64,000 nucleotides of DNA from Phoronis australis (Eukaryota > Phoronida > Phoronidae): NCBI GenBank assembly GCA_002633005.1, contig NMRA01000037.1:124001-188000 (forward strand). The letters run 5' to 3'. The translations under genes and the position numbers were made by a program. How positions within the stretch are numbered: the first letter of the stretch is position 1; each line of letters starts with the position of its first letter. Below are positions 1 through 12,178 of the stretch, piece by piece. The notes below the pieces were generated by a model that had not been told where the DNA came from, did no database searches, and saw only the letters and a list, made by a program, of their open reading frames with translations.

Positions 1-182
1 AAAAAATCTAGGCCTTGGTCGTAAGTAATCTGAACAAGCCACGCCACCACCCAAGTTGCTTTAAAATAATAACAAATTATTTTTAAAGATAAAAAGTCTT
101 TAGCATGAACGGCATTTACCACATACCATTTTTTCCCGCAGTTCAATATTCTAAAGTGATTTTGCTTTCAACAATGCCATAC

Positions 183-1658
183 CTGTGTGTGTTCGCATAT
201 GTCTACGCAACAAAGATGGACGGTCAAACCTCTTGTCACACACCTGGCATGGCAGCCATGTTCTCTCGCGGTTACGTTTTTGATTGGCTTGAACAGCTAA
301 CGTAATGGGAGAGGACTGTCTGGGAGGCAGCAACACCTAGACAAGGAAAGATTCATGGAATAAATACATAGTCTTGAAGCAAGTTGACCCAGAAAATCAT
401 TGAGGTTTTGCCGGGTGTGAGGATAAATTTACTGTCAAAATTGCAGTATTTTGTGTAAGCAGTTACAAAACAAATATGTCTGCTCATGAGATCTAAAAAG
501 AATTAAAACACAGCAAAAAAAATCGAAAAAACAAGAATGAGAGCATTTCTTCACTATTACAGAAACGAAAATCAGAAAATTGATGGTTAAAGTTCTGGGA
601 ATGTTGACAGAAAAACATTTTAAAAATGTAAAATTTTTGTATCTCAGGTCATTTCAAATTAAAATGTTGTATACCATATCATTGTATTTTATTCTTAATA
701 AATTAAACTGATTTTTAAAGTTATATCAAAAGGTTTTTTCAACGCTCAAACACAACCATATTTGACAAAAATCCATGTCTCTATACAGTCTTGTGGTCAT
801 TATCACAGAGCTATAATGTCAATAAACAGAGAAATAACACAAATACGATGAAAGATCAACTGTACCATGTGATAACCAGTCATTGAAACTTCAATTCAGT
901 GATGATGAGCTATGCAATATACTATACATATACATTACTAATATTCCTCTGCACTTTGACGAGATTTGACCACAAACATACTTTTGTTGTGTAACTGGAC
1001 TTGAATAGGCACTTTGATATTTGCTATGGTTCGACTGTTGTGAATTGTCACGGAGTTAATAAAGAGAACTTCCTTACGCAAATGTATTTCAACTTACATT
1101 TGAGCCAGATGAGGATTTTTCCGAGTCAGTGAATGTAGATTGAGACTCTTCATCTCTGCTAGAAGATGACTCTGATCCGAGACCGTAGAACGATACTGGA
1201 GTCACCGTCTTATCCAGAACTGAACCTGGTGAAAACCACATATTTCTGGGCTGCTGTATACTCTGTTGTAAACTTGTTGGCAATGGCTGGAACATCACTG
1301 GCACACTGCTATCATGGCTGTATGTGGAAGTTGGAAACACAGCTGATGGAAGTAAACCACTGGGAAAGTTGAGCAGGGGAGGAAATGAGAATCCTGCAGG
1401 TGAGGTGTGGAATGTATGAATATGAGCCCTGTCAGACATCAACTGGCATCTATCAGATGGTTTCGTTTTGGAGTCCAGCGATTCACCTATCATCCGGGAC
1501 ACAGAGTGAAGAATTGATGATTTAGCATTGTGGTGCTCTGTAGATTCAGGACTTGATTTGTAAGCAGTGCTCTTGGTACATCTGTTCTTGCCCGATTCTG
1601 TTTTCAAGCATCTAGTGACCACATCCCCGCCGCCATCGTTTTCTTGAATATCAGGCAT
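183..1658 (-). CDS. C2H2 zinc-finger protein, first two coding exons (3' part lies outside the window)
   Basis: Two exons read on the minus strand. Exon 1 (1658 down to 1098) starts with ATG and encodes 187 residues, mostly Ser/Pro-rich and probably disordered, ending in an acidic serine stretch. It stops at a donor reading AAT|GTAAGT. Exon 2 (336 down to 183) follows an acceptor preceded by a pyrimidine run (ctttccttgtctag) and joins in phase 0. It carries one C2H2 finger, with CQVCDKRF, a hydrophobic-basic helix and HMRTHTG, the usual linker to a next finger. Its donor ACACACAG|GTATGG leaves phase 1, so more fingers are expected to the left of the window. The intron is 761 bases. A nuclear DNA-binding regulator is inferred from the finger. 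I could not assign the protein to a named family; no SNAG, KRAB, BTB or SET region is visible. Exon 1 being first coding is inferred from its ATG; 5' noncoding exons may exist. Confidence 0.75.
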
Positions 1659-2254
1659 GTTCAGGCTTTATGACCAACAATCCCGATACAACTTGTGTGG
1701 AAAATTCTGAAGTAAAATTAGAAAAGTTACAGAGATATAATTGATATTTTAATCTGTTTATAGGCACTAGTACTCATTACCAGTTGACTTAGCAGATCTC
1801 AGGATTGAGGTAATCCGTGTTAATTAAATGATGACCATTCATTATTCAAAGCACAGAATCCATAATCCACCTGGCACCAACACAAACACAAACACTTCAA
1901 TCACCATGATGAGCTCCATTCGCAATGCTACACTGTTCAGTGACTTTAATAACAGCACCTTATGTTAGTAAATAATATGCGACATTTATATTCGGGAAAA
2001 TTCATGTACAATGTAAAACCAACAGCAGTAGTTTATTGTGACGGTCCCCAATTTGAAAACCATGCAGTTACTTCCTCTGAATTACAGGCATTATTCAGAA
2101 GTAAATGGTTCTTCTCACACTGCTCAACTTACCAAATAAACACACAAATCGTAATGTAAATCAGCCAGAAAGAATTGCTGAAATTGCTTGCTTTCATTTT
2201 GCAAAGTCTTCCAACATTGTTGTAACAATGTTGTAAATACCCACAATTCCTGAA

Positions 2255-2515
2255 AACACTGCCAAATGGTAATAGAAGGTACATGAGGAAACCACCTAAT
2301 TTGGTGCCACATATCTTCCATGGAAAAATGAAAAAATAAAATTTCAAAGGGCGCACCCAGTGGTGAAACAATTCCGTGAGATATGGACGAAATGGCTGAA
2401 CACATTCTACGCAAGGTACAGTTTCTTTAGTTCCAAAAGATATCTTTTGTCTATATTTTAAAAATTTCACTCGTCGGCCATACTGTGTCCTAAATTGGTG
2501 AGATTTTACCGAAAT
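2255..2515. mobile_element. Partial GTAAAA-end inverted-repeat element
   Basis: The right end reads, on the reverse strand, CGGTAAAATCTCACCAATTT followed by AGGACAC. This matches the ends of the elements at 3337-3600 and 36320-36512. The left end is not clear. Minus-strand open frames overlapping it look like chance translations of this repeat. Confidence 0.45.
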
Positions 2516-2931
2516 ACAACAGACCACTTCATATACAAAAACACATAAAAATTTACACGTCCACTAAATAAAGCCCTCTTCAGACACTCCTCAACTAAGT
2601 GTTGCTGGAAAGATACCAATCCCCAACCATAAGGTTCACAAAATATTAGCTCAATTGTGAAACCATGCGCAGGAAATTAGCTGATGACAAGCTTATAGTC
2701 AACTGTAATTGAAAGCAGACACTGTTGCATGAAAGATAAATAGTCGTAGGATACGTAATTTCATAATCCATCATCCACCTCATCTATCTGAGAGTTTTCA
2801 CAATTGCCTTGGGCCATTTAGTGAATTTTCCAGGAAGCCTTGTAAAAATCCAAAATAAATAGCTTGAAAGATAAGTGTAAACAAAGTCTTGAATTTTGAA
2901 CAATTTGTAGTAGTCCGATACATGGTTCTCT

Positions 2932-3011
2932 AATTTGAGAACCAGTTACTCCCACTGAATAACACTGTTATTCACAATAACACTGTTATTCAGTGGTAGT
3001 TTCTCAAATCT
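2932..3011. repeat. 80 bp imperfect palindrome
   Basis: The core CCACTGAATAACACTGTTATT (2952 onward) is mirrored by AATAACACTGTTATTCAGTGG ending at 2996. Flanking arms with ATTTGAG on the left and CTCAAAT on the right extend the fold. Part of the arm (GAGAAC, then CCACTGAATAACA) recurs near 40397-40425, so this is a dispersed fold-back repeat and not a unique hairpin. Confidence 0.65.
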
Positions 3012-3336
3012 ACCACCAATCTGATTACTGGTATTACCGAACAACATTATGTTATTTAAAGAAAAAGCTTTTAATTATCTGTTTTGTTTTAACAGATCAA
3101 GTTTGAGTGTTTTAACTTTAATGAGCTTTTATGGTAAATGAGTCGATTCAGAAGATAGAATTTTGAAAAAACAATAATCTATTGACTAGACACAACACAA
3201 AGAATGAAGCAAACCTAACTTTGGGGCACTGAACATTTGTTCATCAATAAAAAACACCTACAGAGATACCTAAGTGGTAGATCCTCTCCAACATACAGTA
3301 TAAGGCGAATGCGACTCAATTAAAAACAGCATATAG

Positions 3337-3600
3337 TACAATCTCACCAATTTCCGTCCAAACATTTGGCCAAAATCACCATTTTATGACATTTTCAAGG
3401 TCTTTTAACATGTTCAGAAAGCCGAAAACCTTTCAAAATATTTTCCGATGATGGTTATGGTACTGAACATTGACATGGTAAAGCGTTAATTTGATGATTC
3501 ATATCTTCTATGAAAAAAAATCTGAAAATTAAATTTCACTTATCTCCCATAGTGTGCCCTACAACTAGGTCACAATTTTGCAAAATTTCAGCTAAAACTC
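3337..3600. mobile_element. GTAAAA-type inverted-repeat element (MITE-like)
   Basis: The left end (ACAATCTCACCAATTTCCGT) and right end (reverse strand GCAAAATTGTGACC, then TAGTTGTAGGGC) are diverged inverted repeats. The internal stretch AAATTTCACTTATCTCCCATA is shared with copies near 22.6 and 49.1 kb. No coding capacity. Ends are approximate. Confidence 0.5.
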
Positions 3601-6600
3601 TAGTCACAAATAATGACCGAAATTTATGAAGGAAATCATCCAGTTTATAAAGTGTTTGTCAGTGTATAGTTCAGGTTGTCTGGGTTTTTAGTTGGGTGCC
3701 ACATTTTATTGTCTGGGCTATTGCAGTCAAACAGTTTATCTAAAAGAAAATTTTAGAACATTCTTAAATGACAATTGAATACCTTATGGTCTATTTTAAA
3801 TGAGTACATCTTCTCTGACTTGGCACAAATATTTGCAAATTTTTCAACAAATACAAGAAATGCTATTAACAAAATCCCCAGTCACTACTACCATGATATG
3901 TGCCGCTACAGCTGACAAAAATTCACTCAGTAAAATTTTGAATATTTCTACTTAGGCAGTGGCAGCAAGCCTGTGAAAATCAGACATTGACAAGATTAGC
4001 AATTGTGTGGTTTGAAGTACTTAAAACAGTTACTGTACCTATATGATCAGCCTGAGAAGTGATCCTGAGATAATACGCAACTTGCTTGTAGTGCTCCCTG
4101 GTCACAAATAGTACAACTGACTAGACACAGCAGCCTATGTTATCACAAGCAAGGCAATCACACTACAATGTGATGGGAGAGCCAATGGTTTATTTATGAG
4201 TTCCTTTTGGCAAGCACCATGTGACTGTCAGTGGGCCAATCACGCTACTTATAGCAGAACTTCAGGGAGTGTCTTATGAGGCAACTGCCAGATTTACTAA
4301 ATTGAAGAATAAATTACCCCTGTGTTGAGGATTTGTGATGACTAATGACACTGAGAATATAATGACACCAATGTACCCTTCAATTAGTTGCTATCCTCAC
4401 AAAGCTTCAGTTAAGATATTCTTAGCTTGAGATAGCACTATCACTGAGTTAAGAGATTAAAATGAAATTCAAGGATGCTATTGCAAACTTTAAAGTATGC
4501 CACAAAAAATAAGCAAATATAAAACTAGGAAGAATTGAAAAAATGTTATTTGAAAAACATGCTTTTTATAAGAAAAACCACCTATTTTGAAGGCTTTTTT
4601 GTCAATTCTTCATATTTTAATATTAGGTATTGAATGTATTTTCAACATTTTCTAAAAAAGTAAAATCAAATAAAAACTATTTCTCATATCTGAAATGTGA
4701 TACAGAGCCTAAGTTCCGAACATGTCAGTCGGTCTGAGTAAACTATGTCCTTTTTTCTGTCCTAATTACTGTGCTCAAAGGTCACTTGGCATTTCAGAAC
4801 CACCCTTGCTACTATTCCATAACATTAGCCAATTGACCAATCGTCAGGAGCCAGGATTTTGAGTGACGTCTTAACTGACCAGTTGGAACGAATCATTCCT
4901 GACACACCTTGTTTCCAAGCCGCCATTTTACCCGATAAACAACCCGTTGCACAGTAAAACTTATTGTTTGTTAGTCGACATTACGCAAGGGGGCGGAGCT
5001 TGCGACAGGTCAATTGGCCCAAACAACAGTGCACGGCCAGAAATAGGTAATAAAAATAGCACAACATCGATTCAGCCCATCAAACAATGCAGTTTTTGAA
5101 TTCAGAGACTTATTAACATCTTACAAGCCCTGGTTTGAAGAATAGGTAATTTTATGAATTTCATTTTTTATAAAAAATCTATTAAAAAGCGGGTTCAAAA
5201 TATGTTTATAATAGTTGTTTATATGAGACAAATTGACCAAAATACCTTAAAAAAGGTAAATGTATTTCCTTTTAATACATAACAGTTAGATAAGTTACTA
5301 GTATTCAAAAGGACAACAGTGCAGTTTCTTAGAACTCCTCACATTTTGTTTTCTTATAATCGCAACAACTTGTTTATCAGCTCAGTGGGCAACCGGGGGA
5401 CCAGAGAAGTGGCCAGAAACATATGCGAGGGCACAGTCCATCCAAATTCCAGAGATATATTAGATTGGCATATTGTTAACAAAAATTTGAAGAGAGTGAC
5501 TTAACATTACACCATTTTTAGCCATAGCAGGATACAGCCTTGAGTAATAAGTATCTGTCATGATATACACCATGGCTTAGTGGACAGTTGACAGTGGAAA
5601 GCACTGAAGGACTGAAAGGAGCATATCGCATTCATTGTCCCTTAAGAATGGCAAAGCCACAAAGGGGACATGTTGGACAGTAAATCACCAATTTGCTGTT
5701 ACTTCAGGTACAACTTGAAGGGAGGCATAGAAAGAAGAAATTGAGACCCCCAAGAGCTGATCACAAATAGACACTTCTCAAGAGAATCCAAATTGAAATG
5801 CTGGAACATGACAATGTATTTCATTTGTTTGAGTATCTGTTTGTTGTTTATCACAGTCACAGAGAAAAATTGGTTCTCACTTCATTAATCCTTATCCACT
5901 ACTTGTTTTATTTACTTAGCTCATACAAGTACAGATGATACAAAAATACAAAGAACTGAAAATGAATAAATACACAAATGGCAAACATGGACATCAAGCC
6001 AAACTTATTTCCAATGCGGTCAGAGGTCTAGCAATGCAATATTATTTTATGCCTTGAACTAAATATTTTCTATCAAACTTCCAAATCTTTGATATAAAGA
6101 CAAAATTCAGCTTCCAATCTGAGAAATATCACAGAGATATAACACAGCTCAAAAGCCAATACAGGTAGTCCATTCACAGCAATTGTTCTCTTGTAATCAA
6201 AACTACCAATCTGAGATAACCATCATTCATAGATTTCCTAAGAGATGGTAATCAAGCGGAAGATCCATCACATCTCACAGATTTTCAATTCTACCATGGA
6301 ATGTTACAGAAGGTAATTGACTAGCCCATTGCCAGCCATTGACACTGGGTCTAGGTATTATCACTGAGGTTCTTCTTTAGGAGAATTTGGTACTTGGTGA
6401 TGATTGGACGAAAAAGACAAAACACCAGAAAACTTCTTCAATATTATGACACTTTTGAAACCAAAAGATATTTGGTGACAAAGAATTATAAATAAGTTGC
6501 TTAAAGTTAGGGAAATAGTTTAAAGACAAAGTCATTTCATAAAATTATACATTATACATTAAAGAGACTGCCTTAAGAGTTTCAGACAAATAAAAAATAC

Positions 6601-8471
6601 TTGCCATCTCAATAAAATTGTAGTGAATTAATTTTTAAAGGATCCTTAAATTTCAGTTCAACAAGAGCACTACGGTAAAAATTCTTCAACTTGGGAAACA
6701 ATATGGGAGGATAGGTAGAATTTCATTTCGTCGAATTTCTCAACTAAACTAACTTTTCAGGAAAAATTTACTTTTAGCACGGTTTGTATGGAGCGGCTAT
6801 TACCAAACGTTTGGTAAAATTTTGAGCACTTACAAAAAAGTAGTAAGCATCTGAAAAATAGAAATATGACAATTTAATTATTTTTGTCCCAAATTGAAGA
6901 TTTTAAGGTAGTTTACATTTTAGACAATGTAAGTTAACTGTTACAACGAAGTCAAAGTTCTAGGACTATGTCACAATGAATAAGTTGTAAAAATTTACCT
7001 GCAGTAAGGATTGTATTTTATGAATAAAATTAAGGTGTTTCAAATACTTCAAAATTGAAAAAATTAGTGGAAACAAGAAAATCAACAAACTTAGCTCTCA
7101 TTGACAATATGCAGTACATACTATATAAGCATACAATAAACACTGTAACAAGACTGGTACATGAAACTCATTTTAAAGTCAAATACAAGTAAATAAATAA
7201 TCCAAACACAGGTGCAAACACAACATAGCAAATATAACATACAAAAATTTACATGCAGCTATAATCATTTAAACAATTTAGCCCAATTAAAATTATCCCT
7301 TATACATTGCCCTTAGAACAATTGGGTAATTTACAAAGACCTGTGGTTCTCCAATATACCTGTCAACCCAACTAATAATAGTCCGCGTGTATTGGTAACC
7401 CAAAGTTAACACCGATTATTTTAGTCCAGAACTTTTTCTAATAAAATTCCAATTAAAAGTTCACTAAGTTCATTTTGAAAGAAATGGGTAAAGAATATTA
7501 TCAACAATACAGCAAAGTGGGACAGAGACATTTTACAACCAGTTTTCAGCTGTTCACACCAGGAGTTACAACTGATTTTGTGTGAACAGGACAAGATCTT
7601 CTTGCCAAACGGTGCTTGGTTTTGTCAACATTCATTTGTCTTCAGGGCATTTTTATTTATCAGGCATATAGTTCCTATTCTTTTCGGTACAACATGGCTA
7701 GTCTAGACCTGAAGCAGCAGAACATGTTAAGAACTGACATATGGAACATGACAGATATTAAATATAAACAAGTCTGTTTATTGGAAAATGAAAGGAAGAC
7801 GCTGCTGTGAAATAATAATTCCTAAACCCAATTAGACCTTGTGTTAACAGTTGTGAGAGGCTTATCAAATCTGAACCCTGGCTTATTGTGTTAGGAACAC
7901 ATCTGGAAGAATGGATTACAGCCTCCAATGATGCAATAATTATGTTAGAGCCAATATTTGGCTACTTTTGAATGTGTGGACAAGTCACAAAATAGCACAC
8001 ATGGTTCTAGACAGGAAATTGTGTTTGACGATAATATTGCAAATAAGGAAACTCGACTATGATTACGTAAAAGTTGCATGTATGGTGCGTCTCCAGACTA
8101 AAGTAATTCAATTTCAGTCTCAATATAAGTACAAAATATACTTGAAATATGTCTAAGCTGGGTGATTTGTTGGTCCCTCTGGCAATTGGCAGCAAATAAG
8201 TTTCTCATGATTTTAATTTTGCAGTGTGTGACTAATCGATGCTAACTTCTCGATAACGTACATTTGAAATTATGGTATGTACACTGCTCATCTGATTTAA
8301 TTCCTTTCTTCAGCTTTGCCTACAACTTTCACTATTAAATGCCCATATTTAGGCTTAAGCGCCCACCTCCACTTCCACTTCAAACCATCGCAACTTCCTT
8401 AAAGATGAAAATGTCATTGTGAACACCAGTCTCAAAAAAAATTTTGCTCACAAATAACGTTAGTCAAATAC

Positions 8472-8761
8472 GGTAAAAATTCTCCAATTTGTGAAAGTGA
8501 AAAATTAAATATTTTGCTCAATGACAGAGCTTGTCCCAAATTCTAGAAATAGGCCATATTGGCCTCTCAAATTCAAGAACATTGGGAAGACAGCAAACTT
8601 ACAAACTCTGAAGACTGAAAACACATTGTTCGAAATTTGAGAAATTTGGTGTATGCCAAAGTCACCCTTGTCCCAAATTCCTGAATCAAAAAATTCAAGT
8701 TTTGTTTGACTTTCAATGTCCCAAATTCAAGAGACTTACCCAAACTGGAAAATTTTTACTG
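8472..8761. mobile_element. GTAAAA-type inverted-repeat element, subfamily B, copy 1
   Basis: The left end reads GGTAAAAATTCTCCAATTTG. The right end is its inverted partner, reverse strand CAGTAAAAATTTTCCAGTTT. The interior repeats the word GTCCCAAATTC several times. A second copy with the same internal order lies at 11899-12178. Non-autonomous, no protein. The ends resemble those of the 36320-36512 element, so the two subfamilies probably used related transposition machinery. Confidence 0.65.
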
Positions 8762-10920
8762 TACCTTTAATTTGGATAGCATGAGAACTGTTCAGCAGCA
8801 CCCAGCCATGTCCGGTGCGGAAAATACCCAGTTTGTACTGGTGGTTAATTTGGTTAAATGCATATTCCAATATTATTGCACTTCTGTAAAAATGCGTTAA
8901 ACTGGAGGAGAGCATCTTTAATGAGTTAAGTTCATGTTTGCAAATATGTACCGTACATATCAGTGCCCGCTTGCATGAAACAGTCCCAAATAGGGACTCG
9001 GTTTTTACTGTGGGTAATAAATAAATAAAGCAATTGCTGTAGCCAACTTCTCTGTGCTTCAGAGAGAAATGGAAAAAGTCATGAATTTTCAGTTGTTTTC
9101 CAATTTCATATGGGGCAAATATCTCTAGGCGACGGATAATTGTCTAGCAAAGATCATAAACAAAGAACCCTTCGATATGATAGAATGGTTTGATCAAACA
9201 ACTGTTTTTAAGTAGTCTAATGAATACAACTATGTGAATTAAAAAGTTGTCTAATTCTAAGACTTTCAATACACCGGTTGCAGGGAAAAATACCATAGAC
9301 ACTTAATTAAATTAATAAATTAGCTTGCTGGTGTCACTAAGACAATATGTTATCAGTCAAATGGCATTTGTTGAGCCAATTTTAATTTTAGTTCTCGCTT
9401 CTATCATAATTTGTTGTCTTGCATCTCTTACATACAAGTTGGTATTATTGTTATATAATTATTATTCTTGTTTGATATTTATACATTTTTAATTAATTGC
9501 TCTTTTGAAAATTTCTCTTCATGCCAGTCCACAGTTTTCACTTTATTATTGAAAATGTTCTTGATGCCCATATTGTGACCAAAATGAAACATCGCTACTG
9601 AATACTTTTGGGGTCCATTTATTACTTCACTTGGTAACACATAGGACCAATATCACTCCCAATATTACTCCCAGGTAACACACACACACTTGATCCAGTG
9701 AAATAACTACAGGTTTAACCATGACATAAGCTTGTCTAAATCAGCTCAATCCCAAAATGACATAATCTTACTTAACAATATATGGATAATCATGAATGAT
9801 TGAGGAAGTCAACAACAGTAGTCTCGTTAAGAACAGTAATTAACACAGATTGTTAGGTTAACACCTTCTTATGAACCTGGCAAAGTTTTAAGGAACAGCA
9901 CAAAAGGTTGTTAGTTCATACAGAAATTAATCATTAAACTGGTATTATTCCAATTTCTTTCTGCAGGCTGTCATGCTACAAAAATAACATATCTTTGTAA
10001 AGTATAAATTACGTTATTTACAAGGTAAAATTTTCTGATCTTACAAGTTATATTATTGGACACGAAAAAAACCAACTATCATCTTGGAACATCCACTTCA
10101 GAATGTTTCAATTTAAATTTACAGTCCTCACAATAATTGATTAGTGAAATAAGGCAAGCTGACATTTCTAATATTTTACGATTATAGTGAGGTCAGAGTA
10201 GAGCTCACTGGACAAGTTACTTTGGCTTAATAAACCACTTTGTTCTTATTTATCTCACCTTGGACATCCTTGGTCAGCTCCCAGTGTGGCAAAGTAGAAT
10301 TTGTTTTAAAGTTCAGATACAAAATTCCACCACGATTCCACCTGGTCTAAATCATTTTTCAAAGAATCTTCAATTGTTCACATCCTTCAAAACAGGTGAA
10401 ATACATGAGCACAATAAATGGGCATTGGCAAAACCTCTACGAGACCATTTTCTGATGGTTAAGATTTAGGATTGCGACAAGGGTTAAAATGGTGTTTTGA
10501 GAAACAAACATGTACCCAGCATAACATCTTCTGCAGCACTGACTTCAGAGCTGGACTGGGAAATTTGGATAAGCCTTAGATATTCTGATAATCATTATTA
10601 CAGCTTTTAAATTTTAAAATGTTACTAATGGCACTATGACTTAGCCATATACAATAGGAAATGAAGAAAGAACTATAACTTCTAATTAAGATAAATTAAA
10701 AAGAAATAGAATGATGATAACACAAATAAAATGAAATAATTAGGGTAGCAGGGTAATCGAATAGGTTGGAAGAAAGATGGAACAGACAGTTGATAAAACA
10801 ATGGCAACCTTATGGGGGTGATACAGAGTTGGCTGTTGCCCTTAGACAAATCTAGTTGCTTACATGCCGTTTACATGTGGAGCAACTATGGCAGAAGAAT
10901 AGGCCACTCGTGAAATCATT

Positions 10921-11436
10921 TTAAAGGGCCTTTCATACTAACGTTGACGCGTCGATGGTTTGGGGAGTTGCGGTCAGTATGAACGCTTAACTCTGGTCCT
11001 GGATCGCAGTTAACAGCTCCAGTTAACATCGCAGTTAATAGGTGGATTTAATAGCGCAGCGTCGACGCTGCGGTGCAGTATAAACGCTTAACTTTGGTCC
11101 AATCGAAGTTATCGCCAGGTGCCACTGATATCGTCAACAGTTACAAGGTAGTGCCGTCACTAACAGCTGCTTATATTTTGCTCTAATAACACCAAATCGA
11201 TTTAAAAATAAGTTCAATGTCACTTAGCAAATGTAAATGTTTCCAAATTGAAACATTAAAAAAATCTTAGCGTGCAACGCTACCTTGCGATAACTTCGAT
11301 GACGACAGCGACACCAGCAGCTTACTTCGAAGTTCATTAACTACCAAAGCCAGTATGTACAGTCCAGTTAACTGCGCTGTTTACGTCAACGCTCCGGAGC
11401 TCAGACCGGAGTTAAGTCAATATGAAAAGGCCTTAA
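10921..11436. mobile_element. TTAA-flanked inverted-repeat element (piggyBac-like MITE candidate)
   Basis: TTAA at 10921-10924 and at 11433-11436 bracket about 508 bases. The ends are inverted: AGGGCCTTTCATACTAACG on the left, and GGCCTTTTCATATTGACTTA read on the reverse strand from the right. TTAA target duplication is characteristic of piggyBac-type elements; the assignment is inference. The interior is rich in repeated CAGTTAAC-like words and more GC-rich than its surroundings. No transposase frame is present. Confidence 0.6.
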
Positions 11437-11898
11437 GTGTCAGGACCCAAAACTGGATTTGAAGATTACGATGATAACCACTGAAGAGAAACCAGTACAT
11501 GGGTAATGCGTTCAACAGGAGAGAGACAGGAGATAAAGAACCTAATAACCTAATGGAATTCCTTCATCGGCCGAGTAATTGCTGTTTCCTGATGCCTGGC
11601 TCACATACCTAACTTACCTGTTCATCGAGTATTCTCACCAATTCAAAATAAATTGTTCATTGTTGGCTAATCATTCAGTCACTCTTTTTGCAATCTCAGA
11701 AGTGTCGTCAGAGAGTAAACAACTTCCAAAAAACACTTTAGGTCAGAAACAAAATATTGTTACCTATATCAATGCCATAACTCAGTTTTCATACCAAAGC
11801 TGTGAACCCCAACATTGCCTAGATTACCAAATTGGTGTTTGATAAGCCTTGCATGTTCATTTATTCTTTGTACGTAGTCCTCTCTTTTGAACATGTTA

Positions 11899-12178
11899 CT
11901 GTGAAAACTTTCCAATTTTGTACAGCAAAATTTAATTATTTTGCTCATCTCAAATTCTAAAAATAGGCAACACTGGTCATCACAAATTCAAGAATCACTG
12001 GAAAGACAGTAAATTACTCACACTGTACATGAAAACAATTTGTCTGAAATTAGAGAATTAAGGTGTATGCAAAAATTGCCCTTGTACAAAAATATCAAAG
12101 TCGAGGAAATTCAATTTTTGCAGGAGTTTCCATGTCTCAATTTCTAGAGACTGTCCCAAATTGGAGAACATTTACCGT
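11899..12178. mobile_element. GTAAAA-type inverted-repeat element, subfamily B, copy 2
   Basis: Same internal order as 8472-8761, but diverged: AAATTCTAAAAATAGGCAA, CAAATTCAAGAATCA, a TTAAGGTGTATGCAAAAATT block, then a right end CCCAAATTGGAGAACATTTA. The left end is GTGAAAACTTTCCAATTTTG. No coding capacity. Confidence 0.6.

Noticed and set aside
2124-2527. Overlapping minus-strand frames of 96 and 132 codons
   Set aside because: They lie over a GTAAAA-type repeat, have no splice partners and no family signature.
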